From Circinella umbellata (taxonomy: Eukaryota > Mucoromycota > Mucoromycetes > Mucorales > Lichtheimiaceae), in contig JAIWNF010000092.1 of assembly GCA_025093555.1 (NCBI GenBank), forward strand, positions 50,510-114,509: DNA of 64,000 nt. The letters run 5' to 3'. The translations under genes were made by a program, and so were the position numbers. The notes below the pieces were generated by a model. It searched no databases. It was not told the origin of the DNA and worked only from the letters and a program-made list of their open reading frames with translations. The number at the start of each line of letters is the position of its first letter. Positions within the stretch are counted from its first letter, which is position 1. Of the stretch, positions 27,160 through 39,489 are shown piece by piece.

Positions 27160-28090
27160 TAATAGTAATGATAATAATAGTAATGATAATAATAATAATA
27201 GTAATAATAATAATAATAATATAATAATAATAATAATAATATAATAATAATAATAACGGCAATATGTTAATATAAAAATGTCTTTAATTTTTATATGTTA
27301 CAATAGTTTATATTTTAATTATCTGCGATGAAGGATTGACATGTGCTATATGACACACCTAATCGTAAACAAGGTTACGTTCGTATTCTTTGATTATATC
27401 TATGAGGTCTCTGGTTCTTTTAAGGAGATTAATCGGATATAGTATGATTTTAAGATTTTTACTGTAATTAATAAATCTGGTTACTTGATACTTTAATATA
27501 CATATCATAAAGATTATATAAAATTTATATATATTTTTACTTTTAAATTTTAAATTCTACATATAATTATATAAAATAGATTAGCCATTTTAAAATTAAA
27601 TATTAAAAAACATTGCAGCTATTTATTTTTAAGTTTAGTATATATAATTTTTAAGATTCATATTTCATTTCAACATCATCAATAATATTATTATTTTTAT
27701 TATAATCCTTATTATTTTTTTAATATATATACATGTTCATATTTTTTACCAGAATATAACATTATTACTATATATGTAATATTATCTTTTTTACTTTAAA
27801 ATTAACATCTACAATATTAAAGTTGTACTTATTTTGATTAAATAGCTTAGTTGGGACAAAACTTCTTTTGATATCCTTTAAAAAACTTTGATTCAAAAAT
27901 GGATTCTCTTCCATATTTATTATGTATAATACATTTCTTCTTATTATTAGATATTATATTTAGTTTTTTTATAATTTATATGTAGTACTAGACAATATTT
28001 AAATCATTTTTATATTAATTGTTGGAGTAAAATCTAATTTATTAAATAAAGCATTCTTATTTTATTACTCTATATTTTTTGGACATCTTA
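26570..28090. other. AT-rich spacer between the two miniature elements
   Basis: No gene recognised up to the Merlin C terminus. It contains a TAA/ATA microsatellite at about 27101-27256, whose open frames (poly-Ile) are artefacts. Confidence 0.5.
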
Positions 28091-28099
28091 TTATTTTCT

Positions 28100-29829
28100 A
28101 TCTTAATTACTTCTAATAGTTTATTCTAAATATCATAATTATAATACTTTTTTCTCCATTAACATTCTAGTAAATAATTATATAAAAGCTTTCTTGCTCT
28201 ATATTGTGGCTTAATATTGAGTTTATAGCCATTCCAAGTACCTTCAATTGTATTTATACATGCTTTTAAAATAGGATCTTTAAAATATTTCTTATGATTT
28301 ATAGATTCATGTTAATAACCATTTTTTTTAAGCTTAATATATCCTTTCCAACAATCAGTTATTATTTTGGTATTAGGCCTAACATACTTTTTAATATTTT
28401 TTAATAATGTTTCTTCATCACGTTGTTCTACTGGTATTGTAAATACTTTTTTTGTATTTCTTTCTACCCCACCTAATACTCATACTCCGTTAGCTTTATA
28501 TTTTCCTTTGTTATATTTTCTTTTATTATATAAAGATTCATCAATTTCAACTTCTTTATCTTCTCCTCCAAGTATATCATTTTTTATATTTCTTAATGTA
28601 TCATTTACTATCAGCTTTTTAAACATGTTATAATAATAGCTAATAGTAACGGCTGTTACATTTAATGAAACGGCAACACTATTTTGAGGTGATTTTTTTA
28701 GAAATTCATATAGAATATGTAAAATTTTATGAGTTGGTAAATTTGATTTACAGTCACTGCTCGATATAACGATACACCCCGTCGGACCAAAAGTGCATCG
28801 TTATATCGAATTATCGTTATATCGAATTCATGATCCGAGCTGCAATGATCCGGTAAAATTCTATCCTTATGTACTTGGCCTCACATGTATATGTCTTACA
28901 AAAAGAAGAGAACCCCAAACACATTATATCATTCGTACTGTAACTAAGCTATAAAAATAAAATAGATCTTTTTTTTTCTTTGTACGTACAGTGTTTATTT
29001 TCAAATATTCCTTAACATATTCCTTCTAACTGAATTAAAATCATATCGTCACATATAATTAATGTCAATCCCTTATAAGAAAAAAAATGCGAGTGTTGTA
29101 CTTCTATAATCAGGATCAAAAAACTGTCTATTGTTTATAAAGACATTCAAAATGACAAGAACAAGTTCGACTTGCAAAGTTAGTATAATAAAAAAAATCT
29201 GATTTTGAAAAGAAAGAAGAAGAAGCAGCATATCACTGGCTTTTCTTTTTTTGGAAAAGGCGATGCCTGAAGATAAATTTGATGTTCAAACTCTTCACAA
29301 AATATTTAAAAACTAAAGTAAAAACATAAAAAATTGCCCATCAAACTAGTATTATTTCCTTTTAAAAAAAATAAAGATATGATTTGTCCGCTCGATATAA
29401 CGATATTTTTGCCAAAACTCTATCGGATATCGTTATATAAAATTAACGATATTTCCCCGCTTAATCTGTCTTGAACCCCAAAACCCTATCGTTATATCGA
29501 AATATCGTTATATCGAATATCGTTATAGCGAGCGGTGACTGTATAAAATATAGTATTTTTAAATATTGAAACTGATCGTCTACATTGATTTATAAACATT
29601 TATAATATTTTAACTTTTTATAATATACCATCTTATTATTACAATGTTCACATTTCTCTATTTTCTGTAATATATTGATATTAAATAAATAATCTATTGC
29701 CTTATTTTCATCAACAAAGTATTAATATAAATCTTCAAAAGGTGTTAATAATATATTATAATATTTTCTTTTTATATATACTTTTTCTTGAAAATAATTT
29801 GGTTCTTTTTTGTTATTACATTTTTGCAT
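28100..29829 (-). pseudogene. Merlin-type transposase (IS1595/ISXO2-like), interrupted
   Basis: Reading the minus strand from 29829, a zinc-ribbon motif CEHCNNKMVYYKKLKYYKC precedes the pogo-like copy B (28751-29541), which splits the gene. Beyond it the ISXO2-like DDE domain follows: KEVEIDESLYNKRKYNKGKY (first Asp), KIITDCWKGY (second Asp) and ACINTIEGTWNGYK (Glu). A TGA replaces the tryptophan of the G-V-W-V motif, and two TAA codons and a shift occur. The assignment to the Merlin/IS1016 superfamily rests on these motifs. The element's own ends were not identified. Outside the broken frame this is a good domain match. Confidence 0.8.
28751..29541 (-). mobile_element. pogo/Fot-like miniature element, copy B (inverted relative to A)
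   Basis: Ends CAGTCACTGCTCGATATAAC and GCGAGCGGTGACTG lie between TA at 28749-28750 and 29542-29543. It is collinear with copy A when reversed, with small differences, and is 791 bp long. Its insertion separates the zinc ribbon from the catalytic domain of the Merlin transposase relic, so Merlin is the older element. Confidence 0.9.
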
Positions 29830-29935
29830 ACTTATTTTAAATTTATATTAGAATTCAATTTTGGTATCAAAAGTAAGTAATATATTATCTGAGTTTGAAA
29901 CATGTCTGGTAAACTATTTAACCAAAAATCTATTA

Positions 29936-31559
29936 CTATATTTCCTTGGTCGCTTTTCTGTGAACCAATTGGTCACTTTTCTGAAAATCAACTGATCAAT
30001 TTTCTGAACGCCAATTAGTCACTCCTTAAAATAAATTAAAAGTGTGTTTTACTTAGCAAGAAACTTACAAAAAAAAAAACAGTATGAGAAACAAATAGCA
30101 ATTAAATAGGTTCTTTATTTAAGCATTTATCGAATAAGTTCACGGAATGTTTAATACAGTTTTGAAGATGTTGAAGGGGAACTGCTTCGCAAGACTCAAC
30201 TATTCTACTAGTCCGAGTTTCTGTGTCCTTTGACGCATGACGTTTAACCTTGGACTTAACAACGGACCAAAAGTCTTCAATAGGGTTAAGTTCTGGTGAA
30301 TAAGAAGGAAGATAAACTGGAATATAACCACGCTTTTCGATCAAAGGGTTGATCATACTAGGAACATGTATAGGAGCATTATCTATAACAATATGAAATC
30401 CCTGCATTTCTGGAAACGTGTCCATAATATCCATTGTGTCAATGATAAAATGCATATAATGCGCACCTGTAGTTCCTTTTGGCATTGATAACTTATTGCT
30501 AGGTGCCTTACACTTGGTTGCTCCAGCCACTTTTCTTCTCTTCATATTTCCAGGCTCTCTCATAGACACATTTACGACTCCTAGTCTCCTATAGAAGAAA
30601 TAGCACCCAACACTGTATGCGACACAGCCTTTCCTGAGGGAGTTTCTACAACAGCAGGTTCACCACATATTGACCAAGCTCTTACGCAGATCATATTGAT
30701 GTCAAATCCTGTCTCATCTAAAAACACACAATTCTGAAGGTAAACCATCTCTTTCTCTAGCCACTCCTTCACCCAAACAGCCCATTTCTCAATCACAGCA
30801 GTGCTATTTCTTGCAGTAGGATGCCTAGAGATTACTTTGATGGAAAAGTTGCATTCATTTTTCATAAATTCCACTACCCTCGATTTTTTTATCTCAAGAT
30901 TTTCAAAGTTTTGTGTCAGTTCTTTGACGGCATCCTCAATAGTAGCCCTTTTGTTGTCATCAAAAAACTTCACCAAACGATCTTTGTGTCTATCATCTAA
31001 TTGGCTTACTGGACGAGAGGGAACTAGATTTGTCAACTTATAAGGCACATGTTCTTCAGGGTTCTGCTTCCTTTTTTGCTTCCATTTTCATGCAGTATGT
31101 GGGTTGACATTTGCAGCCTCCGCAGCTTGCTTGTTTTTCATGCCTTTTTCGAAAACAAAATAAAGATACAACAATCTATCTTTTTCAGTATAAACATTAT
31201 ACTCGGTATCTCTTTCTTTTCTAACTAATGCCTCCTTCATTCTAACATCAGGAACTTCAATCTCGAGTAATCTTGAATACGTATTGTTTTTAACAAGCTT
31301 CTTGAGATCAGTTATTTTCTTTAGATGGAAAGATGGGGATTCGTTGTATGCTGTCACTTCGTTACCCTTATCGTCAAAGATGTTACCTCTTCCATCTTCA
31401 GAATAAAAAGTTATGTTAGAATCTATTATGAGTTAATTGAGTAAAAAGCTATGATGCGAAGTTGACATGATCAATTTATTTTAAGGGGTGACCAATTGGT
31501 TTTCAGAAAAGTGACCACTTGGCGTTCAGAAAAGTGACCAATTGACGCTGGAAATACAG
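29936..31559 (-). mobile_element. IS630/Tc1-type transposon (IS630-2)
   Basis: Ends CTRTATTTCC are flanked by TA (29934-29935 and 31560-31561). Each terminal repeat contains three tandem 23-bp units of the type TTGGTCACTTTTCTGAAAAC plus CAA, followed by a common CCTTAAAATAAATT. One transposase gene fills the interior. Length 1624 bp, typical of the group. Confidence 0.9.
30102..31468 (-). pseudogene. IS630/Tc1 DDE transposase (IS630-2)
   Basis: The frame starts at 31468 and is interrupted by a TAA near 31433, a TGA at 31088-31090 and a one- or two-base shift near 30575. The recognition region has KNKQAAEAANVNPHTA (helix-turn-helix). The DDE_3 domain shows CVFLDETGFDINM (first Asp), HIVIDNAPIH (second Asp) and PSYSPELNPIEDFWSVVKSK (Glu). 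Without the lesions it would be about 450 residues. It is distinct from IS630-1, with which it shares only family motifs. Confidence 0.85.
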
Positions 31560-31739
31560 TATTTTATAATATATGATAAAATACAAATTTTTAATTATCT
31601 TGATTTCTAGAAATCGAAAGGATAATCTCTTTCATTGTTGTAGAAGAAGGTGTCTAAGAAAAATTGAAGATTTTTTGAAGGTGTTCTGGACTTTACGAAG
31701 TAAACCCTAAACAGCTGGTAAGTTGTTATTAAGACTTAG

Positions 31740-32466
31740 TTGAATATCTAAAAGATATCAACTTGTCTCCATATTGAGTTTTAATCCTGCTATAACAAGG
31801 ATGTTCAAAACAATTGCAACATGTTCGTAATGCTGGTCTTTTGTTGTTGATGTCAAAAGAACATTGTCTATATAGGTTAGGTATGAACAAAGGTTAGATG
31901 ATCTAATAGATGTTTTATGAAACGACTATATGTTGATACAGCATTGGTTAAGCCATATGAGAGAACTAAAAATCTGTGAAGTTTTTCCCATCAGAAAAAC
32001 TAGTTTTATATGAATTGACCAGATCTATTCTCAGCTGCCAATACCCTGATTTCATGTCGAGTAATGTAAACCATTGTATTCCTGAGAGTTTGTCAATGAT
32101 GTCCTGTATTCTGTCAAGTGGAACTTGTCTTTTCTACTACTGCATTAAGTCGCTTATAATTCATACAGAAACGTAAACTACCATTTGGCTTCAGTACTAA
32201 AATTGGTTGTGAACATCATGGGCTCTTGCATTCCTCGATAACACCATGCTCTTTCATTTGTTCAGTTTCAGCTTTGAGAGCTGCTTTTTCTGCCAGTGAG
32301 TGTCGTAGGCTTGGTGTATATATAGGTAATGCGTTGCCTGTATTTATTTTGTGAACAATTGGAACTGTGGTTTCATCATATAAAGATGGATGTTGATGCA
32401 AAGTGTTGGAAATTCGTTGTGGTATTTGTTGCTGAATTTGAGTATAGTTTATTAAAAATTGCTGAT
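31740..32466 (-). pseudogene. Gypsy-1 reverse transcriptase N-terminal fragment
   Basis: On the minus strand the pre-RT segment VPIVHKINTGNALPIYTPSL and EKAALKAETEQMKEHGVIEE are typical of Ty3/gypsy polymerase N termini. Broken traces of ILVLKPNGSLRFCMNYKRL and SYGLTNAVSTYSRF follow further downstream in shifting frames. Catalytic residues are not preserved in a readable frame. Confidence 0.75.
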
Positions 32467-32952
32467 TTTGGAATTAGGGATCCTCATGGTTCGATTCGGT
32501 TCGGTTCCTCAAGAGAACCGAATTGTAAGGAACTGAGAAGAACTGAAGAACCGACGTTTTTTTTAATAAAAAACAGAAATCTTAAAATATAGGCATGATA
32601 AGTCTTTATATGCAGCCAACAAGTACAATAAAAAAAAGCAGAAGTAATTTTTTAATTAAATTCCATTTATTATTAAAAAACCTAAACTACTTTTTCTAAA
32701 GGGTGATTGGAGGTGATGATCTTCAATTGAGTATTACATGTGGCTCTAATGAAGCGATAATATATAGTAACAGCAAATATTGAATATTTTATTTAAAGTT
32801 GCCATACTGCATGGAAGTTAGAAAATTACTGCTGTTACATCCTTAAAATAATTAGCAAAAAGAAATAAGTAAATGAAAGCTGCCTTAAATGAAAGTAAGA
32901 AATGTATTGTTGGTAATTTGTAAAAATAAATATCCATCAAAAACAGCCATTG

Positions 32953-34689
32953 CACTACAGTTTTCCAGGCGACTGAAAATCTATGGTATGAGACTGATTG
33001 TCTAAATCTACGGAAAATCTACGATTTTGACAATTTCCTAGATTTTCAGAGACCGCAATTTGAAGAAAAAAAGTGATTTTTCGTAGATTAGCTGTAGATT
33101 TTTTAAAGATTTTCCAAAGATTTTCAGACTTTTTCAGTAGATATTCCATAGATTTATATGGCTGTTTTTATTACATAAAATAAAAATAAAATAATTCAAT
33201 GTGACAAATATGCCCTTATATTGTTCCGAATAATTCAGTATAACTGTTGGATTTATTTATTTATACATGTTTATTACTATATCATATAGCTACTCCTAAA
33301 AAAACTACACAGAAAGATCAAATATTTGTACTACAAATTTATGCTGTAACTTTATTACTACTTTTTTCTTTTATACTTCAAATCATGAATCCATTTCCTA
33401 GTATTATCATTTGTTTTATTGTTTTTCTTTCTTTTGGAAGGAAACAGTTCTTCCTCGACATACGAACTTTGTCCGGATATGGTACTATCGCTCTGAGACT
33501 TCCCCTCTTTACTACTACCTTGTCTCATCCTCTTGGAGAGTCTTGTCGCGCTCCTCTTCTTACCACTCTTTTTATTACTACCCTTACTGTTATCGCTAGT
33601 CTTTTTGTTATTAGCCCTTTTTTTCTATTCTTATTGTTTTTCACATTATACTTCGATATTTTAGTATTAACTAAAACACCATCACTGTCGTTATTAGAGC
33701 TTGAACTGTTGTAACTAGTGCTGCTACCATCAGAGCTTGAATCAACACTTGTAATGGTATCTGAACTTTATAATCATCATAATCGTAATCGTTAAAGTCT
33801 TTATAGTTTTCAACATCGGTGCCACAAACATTATTGTCATGTTCCATTGAATGTGCCGGATCCCGTTCAACTAAGTGGTCTGTTTCATCCCCCCCTCAAT
33901 TTCTAAATCATTCTGACAAGCTTCCAGGAAAGTGGTATTTGAATGAAATGTATGATTCAAATCGTCAAGTCCAAGATCTGGCTGCATGGTCTCAATTGTT
34001 TCTAAGGAACTATGATTGTTTTCATTACTGGCACCAGGGTAATAAAGAGTTAGTAACTAAGCAAAAGAATCTAGGCCATCCCCTTTTTTTTTTTACAAAA
34101 AAAAACTACCCATAAAATGTTCTGTAGTTTACCTATTTATTGTTTGCTCTATCAGTGGTTCAAGTCGCCGCCGTTTTTCATAATGATTCTTTTTTACGTG
34201 TTCCCATTGTCTAGTTTTTTTTTGCTTCATTGGCTAAGCATTTTCGAAGGTGGGTTATCTTTTTCGTGTCTCTTTTTAAAAATATACCCTTATAAGTGTG
34301 ACAATAAAATTTCGTACGTGGTGTTTTAGGAATCGTCATCGAAAATTGAATAACAATGCAAAGCTCGGAAAAGAAAGATCTACACTTGAGACACTCAGCG
34401 GCCTCAAACACGAAAACGCGAGACTTATTTGTAACCCAGCAGCAGAATAGAAACCAAAGATTTTTCAGAGATTATCAGAGATTATTATAGAAAACATTTT
34501 ATCAGCCTGTCATGCTTTTTTATATGACAGGAACAGAATAAATAAGCATGATAAACTATTCAGTTTAGAAAATAAAGGTTTTGGGACAAGCTTTAGATAA
34601 AAGATTTTTAGAGATTTTTCATAGATTTTCAGAGAAAATAGATTTTTCTAGATGATCCGTAAACTATCCGTGATTTTAATCCTGTAGTG
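32953..34689. mobile_element. Small CACTA element inside the hAT (CACTA-2)
   Basis: It starts CACTACAG and ends CTGTAGTG, flanked by TTG at 32950-32952 and 34690-34692 (3-bp duplication). Subterminal repeats of AAATCTACGG/GATTTTCAGA type occur at both ends. At 1737 bp it is a shortened copy that keeps a decayed gene on the minus strand. Confidence 0.88.
33420..34411 (-). pseudogene. CACTA-2 internal gene relic (finger, acidic and serine/lysine-rich)
   Basis: The minus strand can be followed from FYCHTYKGIFLKRDTKKITH (34310-34260), a finger resembling exon 1 of the CACTA-1 transposase, into an acidic segment (ETDHLVERDPAHSMEH, VENYKDFNDYDYDDYK). A serine-rich and then lysine-rich tail (VDSSSDGSSTSYNSSSS, KKTSDNSKGSNKKSGKKR) ends it. 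Shifts occur at a G run near 33890, near 33770 and at an A run near 33625. It is probably the truncated start of a tnp2-type transposase whose catalytic core has been deleted. Confidence 0.5.
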
Positions 34690-35743
34690 TTGTGTTATTG
34701 CTGTTACATCTGTAAAAGTAATTATTTTTTTTAAAAAAAATAGTCAGGTTAATAGAAGTTGGAGGACTACAATTGCTAGATCTATAAAAATAATTGCTGA
34801 TTAAAAAATAATGAGCATATTAAATAATAAAAGAAAAGAGTACTGTTGTCACATTTGTGAAAGTAATTATGCTAGGTATCTATTTTGGGATTTCCTTTCT
34901 AGCCTGCCACAAAAAAACTACTAGTTCTTTTATTTATGATTCTTTTTTCTAATACATATTTAAAAAAACGCATATACTTTTGTTTCTTAATAGTTTATAC
35001 TTGTTTATACAAAACCAAAGCCTTAAATTCTCAATCTTATACTTTACTTTTGTCATTAATGTTTTTTCCCATCATAATTTGAAAATCTCATGAATTTACC
35101 AAATTATAATGTCGGTTCTCAGTTCTTTCCATGTAGAACCGAGACAGTTCCCGTCGGTTTCTTCCATAGAACTGTCTCGACTTTTCTCGGTTCAGTTCCA
35201 GCTCGGTTCCGGTTCTTCGGCTCTCATAAGGATCTCTATTTGGGATGATGATGCAGTTGTCTGGATCTAAATAAGGGAATGACTAGGGGCGCGCCAAAAA
35301 TTCATAGTCAGACGAGGGGCACGCCAATTTTGAACAGGCATTTTAGTAACTTGGCGCGCCCTTCGTCTGCTTAAGTATTTGGTGCGCCCTTCGTCTATTT
35401 TACTGCGGCTCCCTTTTTATTTCTTTATTATAGCCGCAGCACTTCTTCATTTAATAAATTACATTAGCTAAATATCATTTATTATATCATTATCATCTGC
35501 AGTATTATTATTATCCGCAGTAACATTATTATTCATTATCATCCACAGTAACATTATTAGTTGTTAACATTATATCATATTATTTAAATCCGCAGTAGTT
35601 GATAGAAAATATATAAATAGTGGATTATTTTATTAAATAAAAAATACAGTTGACACAATAAACAAAAAATCTTCAAGTATTTTTTATAACTATCCTATTT
35701 TTTTATATAAAACTGCTACACATTACCTTTATTATCTACCATC

Positions 35744-38700
35744 ATGAATATTGAACAAATTCTCGACAAAAAAGACTACAAAACATGCAATGAAGCATAT
35801 GATGTCCTTCAAGAATATGCCTTACAACAAGGGTTTGCAGTTGCGAAAACTGGTGGCAATGATCATTTTTGCAAATTCAAGTGTGTTCACAGTGGTCCAG
35901 GTCCAAGAAGAGTTCATCGTAAAAAAGTAGATAATAAAAAAGATAGTAACTTACATACTATAAATATATAACGACAATCAGTCTGCTTTTGAAAAGTATT
36001 TCAGTCATTGTATCATATAAATTAAAATATATACTGGATTGTTCTATCTATTTTTTATAGATGACAGTAATAAGAAAGGAGGGATCATACGCAATGATGG
36101 TAATGAAGAAAAAAAAATCAAGGATAAGAATGGTATATTGAAGAAGATCCCCGAGCGGAAAACAAGAGAAGGAGAGCATAACTGTGAATGGGTTCTCAGA
36201 ATAAGCAAGCGTAAAACAAGATGGGCGTTTACTACCAAACTATCCGATATCACTCCCCATAGTCATCCTATGAGCTCAACACCGATCATTTACAGAGAAC
36301 ACCGAGTAGTCTATGGACAAGAACGTCGAAAATTAACAAATCAGTTGAAAGCCGGTATTAAACCTCAACAAATTATCAATGTTCAATCTATGGATGAGCC
36401 ACCAGTAGTAGTAGCACCGATATCAGTAGTAGAATCAATATCATCAGCAACAATGTCATCATACACACTTCCTCCAGCAACACCTCTCCTTGTACCTACT
36501 CGTGTCCCTATGTTATTAGCAATGCCACAGCAGCAAATGCAAAACTCAAACTTAATTCTTCCAAAAGATTTATACAATTTGCAACAAAAAATTCAAGCTG
36601 ATGATAATAAACGTGGCAACTACGAAGAAATGGCCGAAATTTATAATTTTTTACAAAGCAATGGATATGTTTCTCGGTATAGTACTGATAGTACTAAAAC
36701 TTATATCAATACAATCTTTGCAACACATCCTATCTCAATTGAACGAGCACGATCATTCCCAGAAGTTGTGGTAATTGATACAACTTACAATGTTAATCAT
36801 AATGGGATGCCGCTGGTAAATATTATTGGCATTGACAACTTGACTGCTGATCACTATCGTGAGCGTAGTTTGCGCTCATATTATATTGGAAGTGCTGTAG
36901 TAGCAAATGAGAAAACGTTGTCATATGTATGGGTGCTACAACAGCTTCGAGATGTAGTGTGGACTGACGAATCTGTATCAAAGCCTGGATTATTTTTAAC
37001 AGACGACGATGGTGCATTGACAGCTGCACTCCAATTAAAGTTTCCAGGTGTTCCACATGTCCTCTGTAACTGGCATATACGAAACAATTTTTGTAAAAAG
37101 GTGTTACAGCATGTTAGTAAGAATGGAGAAAAAGAAGAAGCGCAATATAAGGCGATTATATCTGCAGTTGATGATATGCTATGGAAAAGAAAAACAGAAG
37201 AATTCGATGATGCTGTAAAGGAATATAAAGCCAAAGCATTGGAGGCATGTCTTGATGACGAAGAAGGGGCAGCTGATATTATTGGCTATCTTAATAATAC
37301 GTAAGGATACTACATAATTACTTTATAATGTATATTGCAAGAATAACAAAGTTAAAAGAAAAAAAAAGAAAAAGCGCTCTAATTTTGTTGCTAATATAAT
37401 AATTCGTATGTTTTTAAATAGTATGCTTCCCTACAAACAGAGATGGGCAGGTCCTTGGGTTGAGTCGCACAAGAACTTTGCAGCATGATCAACTCAAAGA
37501 ATTGAAGGTTTTCATTCAACCCTAAAAACTATTTTGGAAAGCGCAGGTCGCATGCTACACACATTCAAAAGTTTACATAATTGTCTTCATGGATTCGTAT
37601 GTATAGTCCAAGAGATCAAATGAATAGAGTAATCCTCACACTGATAACCATTCTAATAAAAAAAATACTGCTCTATTATTTATAGGCTCAAAGAGCGAAA
37701 GTCCAGCAGGACTATGAGAACTTGTTTTCTTGGATGATTAAAGATAAAGCGACACCAGGCGATAATCGACTTCACAAGCAAGTAGGACATTTTCATGGTA
37801 AAATTTGTCACTTTGCTATCTATATGACAATAAGAGAAATAATTGCTGCCCGACACATGGACCAAGACACCAGCAAATGCGACATCCTTTGTAAGGCTAA
37901 AATTAATTTTGACTTGCCTTGTCGACATTTATTATATCGCTTCAATGGCCAACCATTGGATCCAGAGTTGTACAACAAACGATGGTGGTTGGCACCATCA
38001 ACAGGTATGCACGTCATATTGGTTTATTATTATTATTTAATCTATATATCCAAAATCTAATTAATTTCTTTTATATAGCTCATAATATAAACCTATGGTG
38101 ATAATTCTATATATTAATAATTACTATAGTTCCGGTGTTAAAAAAGCCATCTATCGAAACAATAGAAGAACAAGTATTTGAAGCGGATGATTTGGAAATT
38201 CTCAACCAGTATCAAGAAATGAAAAACAATATTGTTTCAGCATATATACACTATGAGAGTAACCAGCAACGGAAGGAATTGATCGACTGTATTAACTCCA
38301 GTTTGGCGAAATTTTCTCCCCCTTCGATCGATAAGCTTTTATTACCCAAGTCTGTTAAACATAAAGGACGTCCGAAAAAGTCCCTTGGATCACGACTGGC
38401 TACTGGTTTAGAACATGCTGAAAATAAGGCAAAAGAAGAGAAAAGAAGAAAAAAGAAAATGATAAGCAGGAGCAAGAAAATAAAAAAAAAAAAGAAGAAA
38501 AACCCATTATCACCAAGAAGCCAACCTTCGGATCTATACCCAAACAAACGCCCAAAACAAAAGCAGCTGTAAGTTTTATTAAGTTTTGATTATCAAAACA
38601 CAATACCTGTCATAAAATTATTAATTTCATACTAAATATACAGTAATGTTAATACTAATCACATACATGTCTGTTCACATCTATTAGCAATTTACATCCA

Positions 38701-39321
38701 GACATCCCACCGGAAAATACTTTGGAAAGAATTGAAATTGTAGATGATGGATGGTGTGGCTTTCGTAGTCTGGCTTATATTATATACAAGAATCAAGAAA
38801 AATATATTGAAGTTAAAGAGAAGATGTACGAATACGTTTTACAAAACGCTGATTTATGTCGCACTTACATTTGCCTCGGTTATGACACTATATATGATGA
38901 CTTATTGGAAAGAATGGCATATGGTGTTGAGCCGAAGTTACCGCAGGGCACATTCTGTAGGCGTCAATATTGGTTTGATGCTGCACAAGACTTTCAAGTA
39001 GCAGCAAACACATTTATTAAGCCAATAGCTAGCTATTCCTCGTCTGGTCATTCTTCCCAGTTGTATCTTCCATTTGACCTTCCCCAAGGACAGCCACTCC
39101 CTGAAGTGATGCATTTCGTTAATGGTAATCACTTTGAAACAATTAAAACCAAACGAGTTCCCAAAATGGAATGGCCTCCTGTTTGTCCATCATCAATGGT
39201 TACTTGGCAAGCTCTTGGTAGAAACATTGACGTGTATAAAGCAGGATGGAAATATATTCATAGAAAGCAATGGCCAGAAGGTGAAAGCTCAAATGCTACC
39301 AAAGAACGGCTATTCCATTAG
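35744..39321 (+). pseudogene. MULE transposase fused to an OTU-like cysteine protease domain
   Basis: Exons 35744-35945, 36061-37300, 37422-37596, 37686-38004, 38130-38568 and 38688-39321 join in phase. An N-terminal FAR1/WRKY-GCM-like part (FCKFKCVHSG..HNCEWVLRI) precedes the MULE core: VVIDTTYNVN (Asp), GLFLTDDDGAL (Asp) and VPHVLCNWHIRNNF. A SWIM-like finger follows (CDILCKAKINFDLPCRH), then an AT-hook-like KGRPKKS and a lysine-rich stretch. The OTU part has VDDGWCGFRSLAYIIY (Asp and Cys) and MHFVNGNHFETI (His). A TGA at 37486-37488 interrupts exon 3 just before STQRIEGFHSTLK. OTU proteases remove ubiquitin; the role here is unknown. Confidence 0.82.
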
Positions 39322-39489
39322 ATGGTAATACAACTAGAACAATTGATGAGTTAATCGAAACATTTGACCAATGGTAAAAGAAGAAGAGAGATAAAAAAGA
39401 ATAACGAAGGTATATAGTATAATTATAAAAAGAGTGCTATGATAATTAAATTATGTCTTTTATTTTTCTTCTAACAACTTAAATATTGA

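Larger units (their letters stand above)
32475..35238. mobile_element. Non-autonomous hAT element
   Basis: Ends TAGGGATCCTCATGG and the complement of TAGAGATCCTTATGAGAG form an imperfect short inverted repeat. 8-bp flanks TTTGGAAT (32467-32474) and TTTGGGAT (35239-35246) differ at one position. 8-bp duplications are diagnostic of hAT. Both subterminal regions are full of GGTTC / GAACC repeats. No transposase frame exists. Its middle holds a CACTA element at 32953-34689. Confidence 0.8.

Noticed and set aside
27065..27262. Poly-isoleucine frame
   Set aside because: Translation of a TAA/ATA microsatellite without flanking coding signal.
33247..33714. 155-residue plus-strand frame with hydrophobic segments
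   Set aside because: Antisense to the serine/lysine-rich relic of CACTA-2; AT-rich antisense reading gives spurious Phe/Leu stretches.
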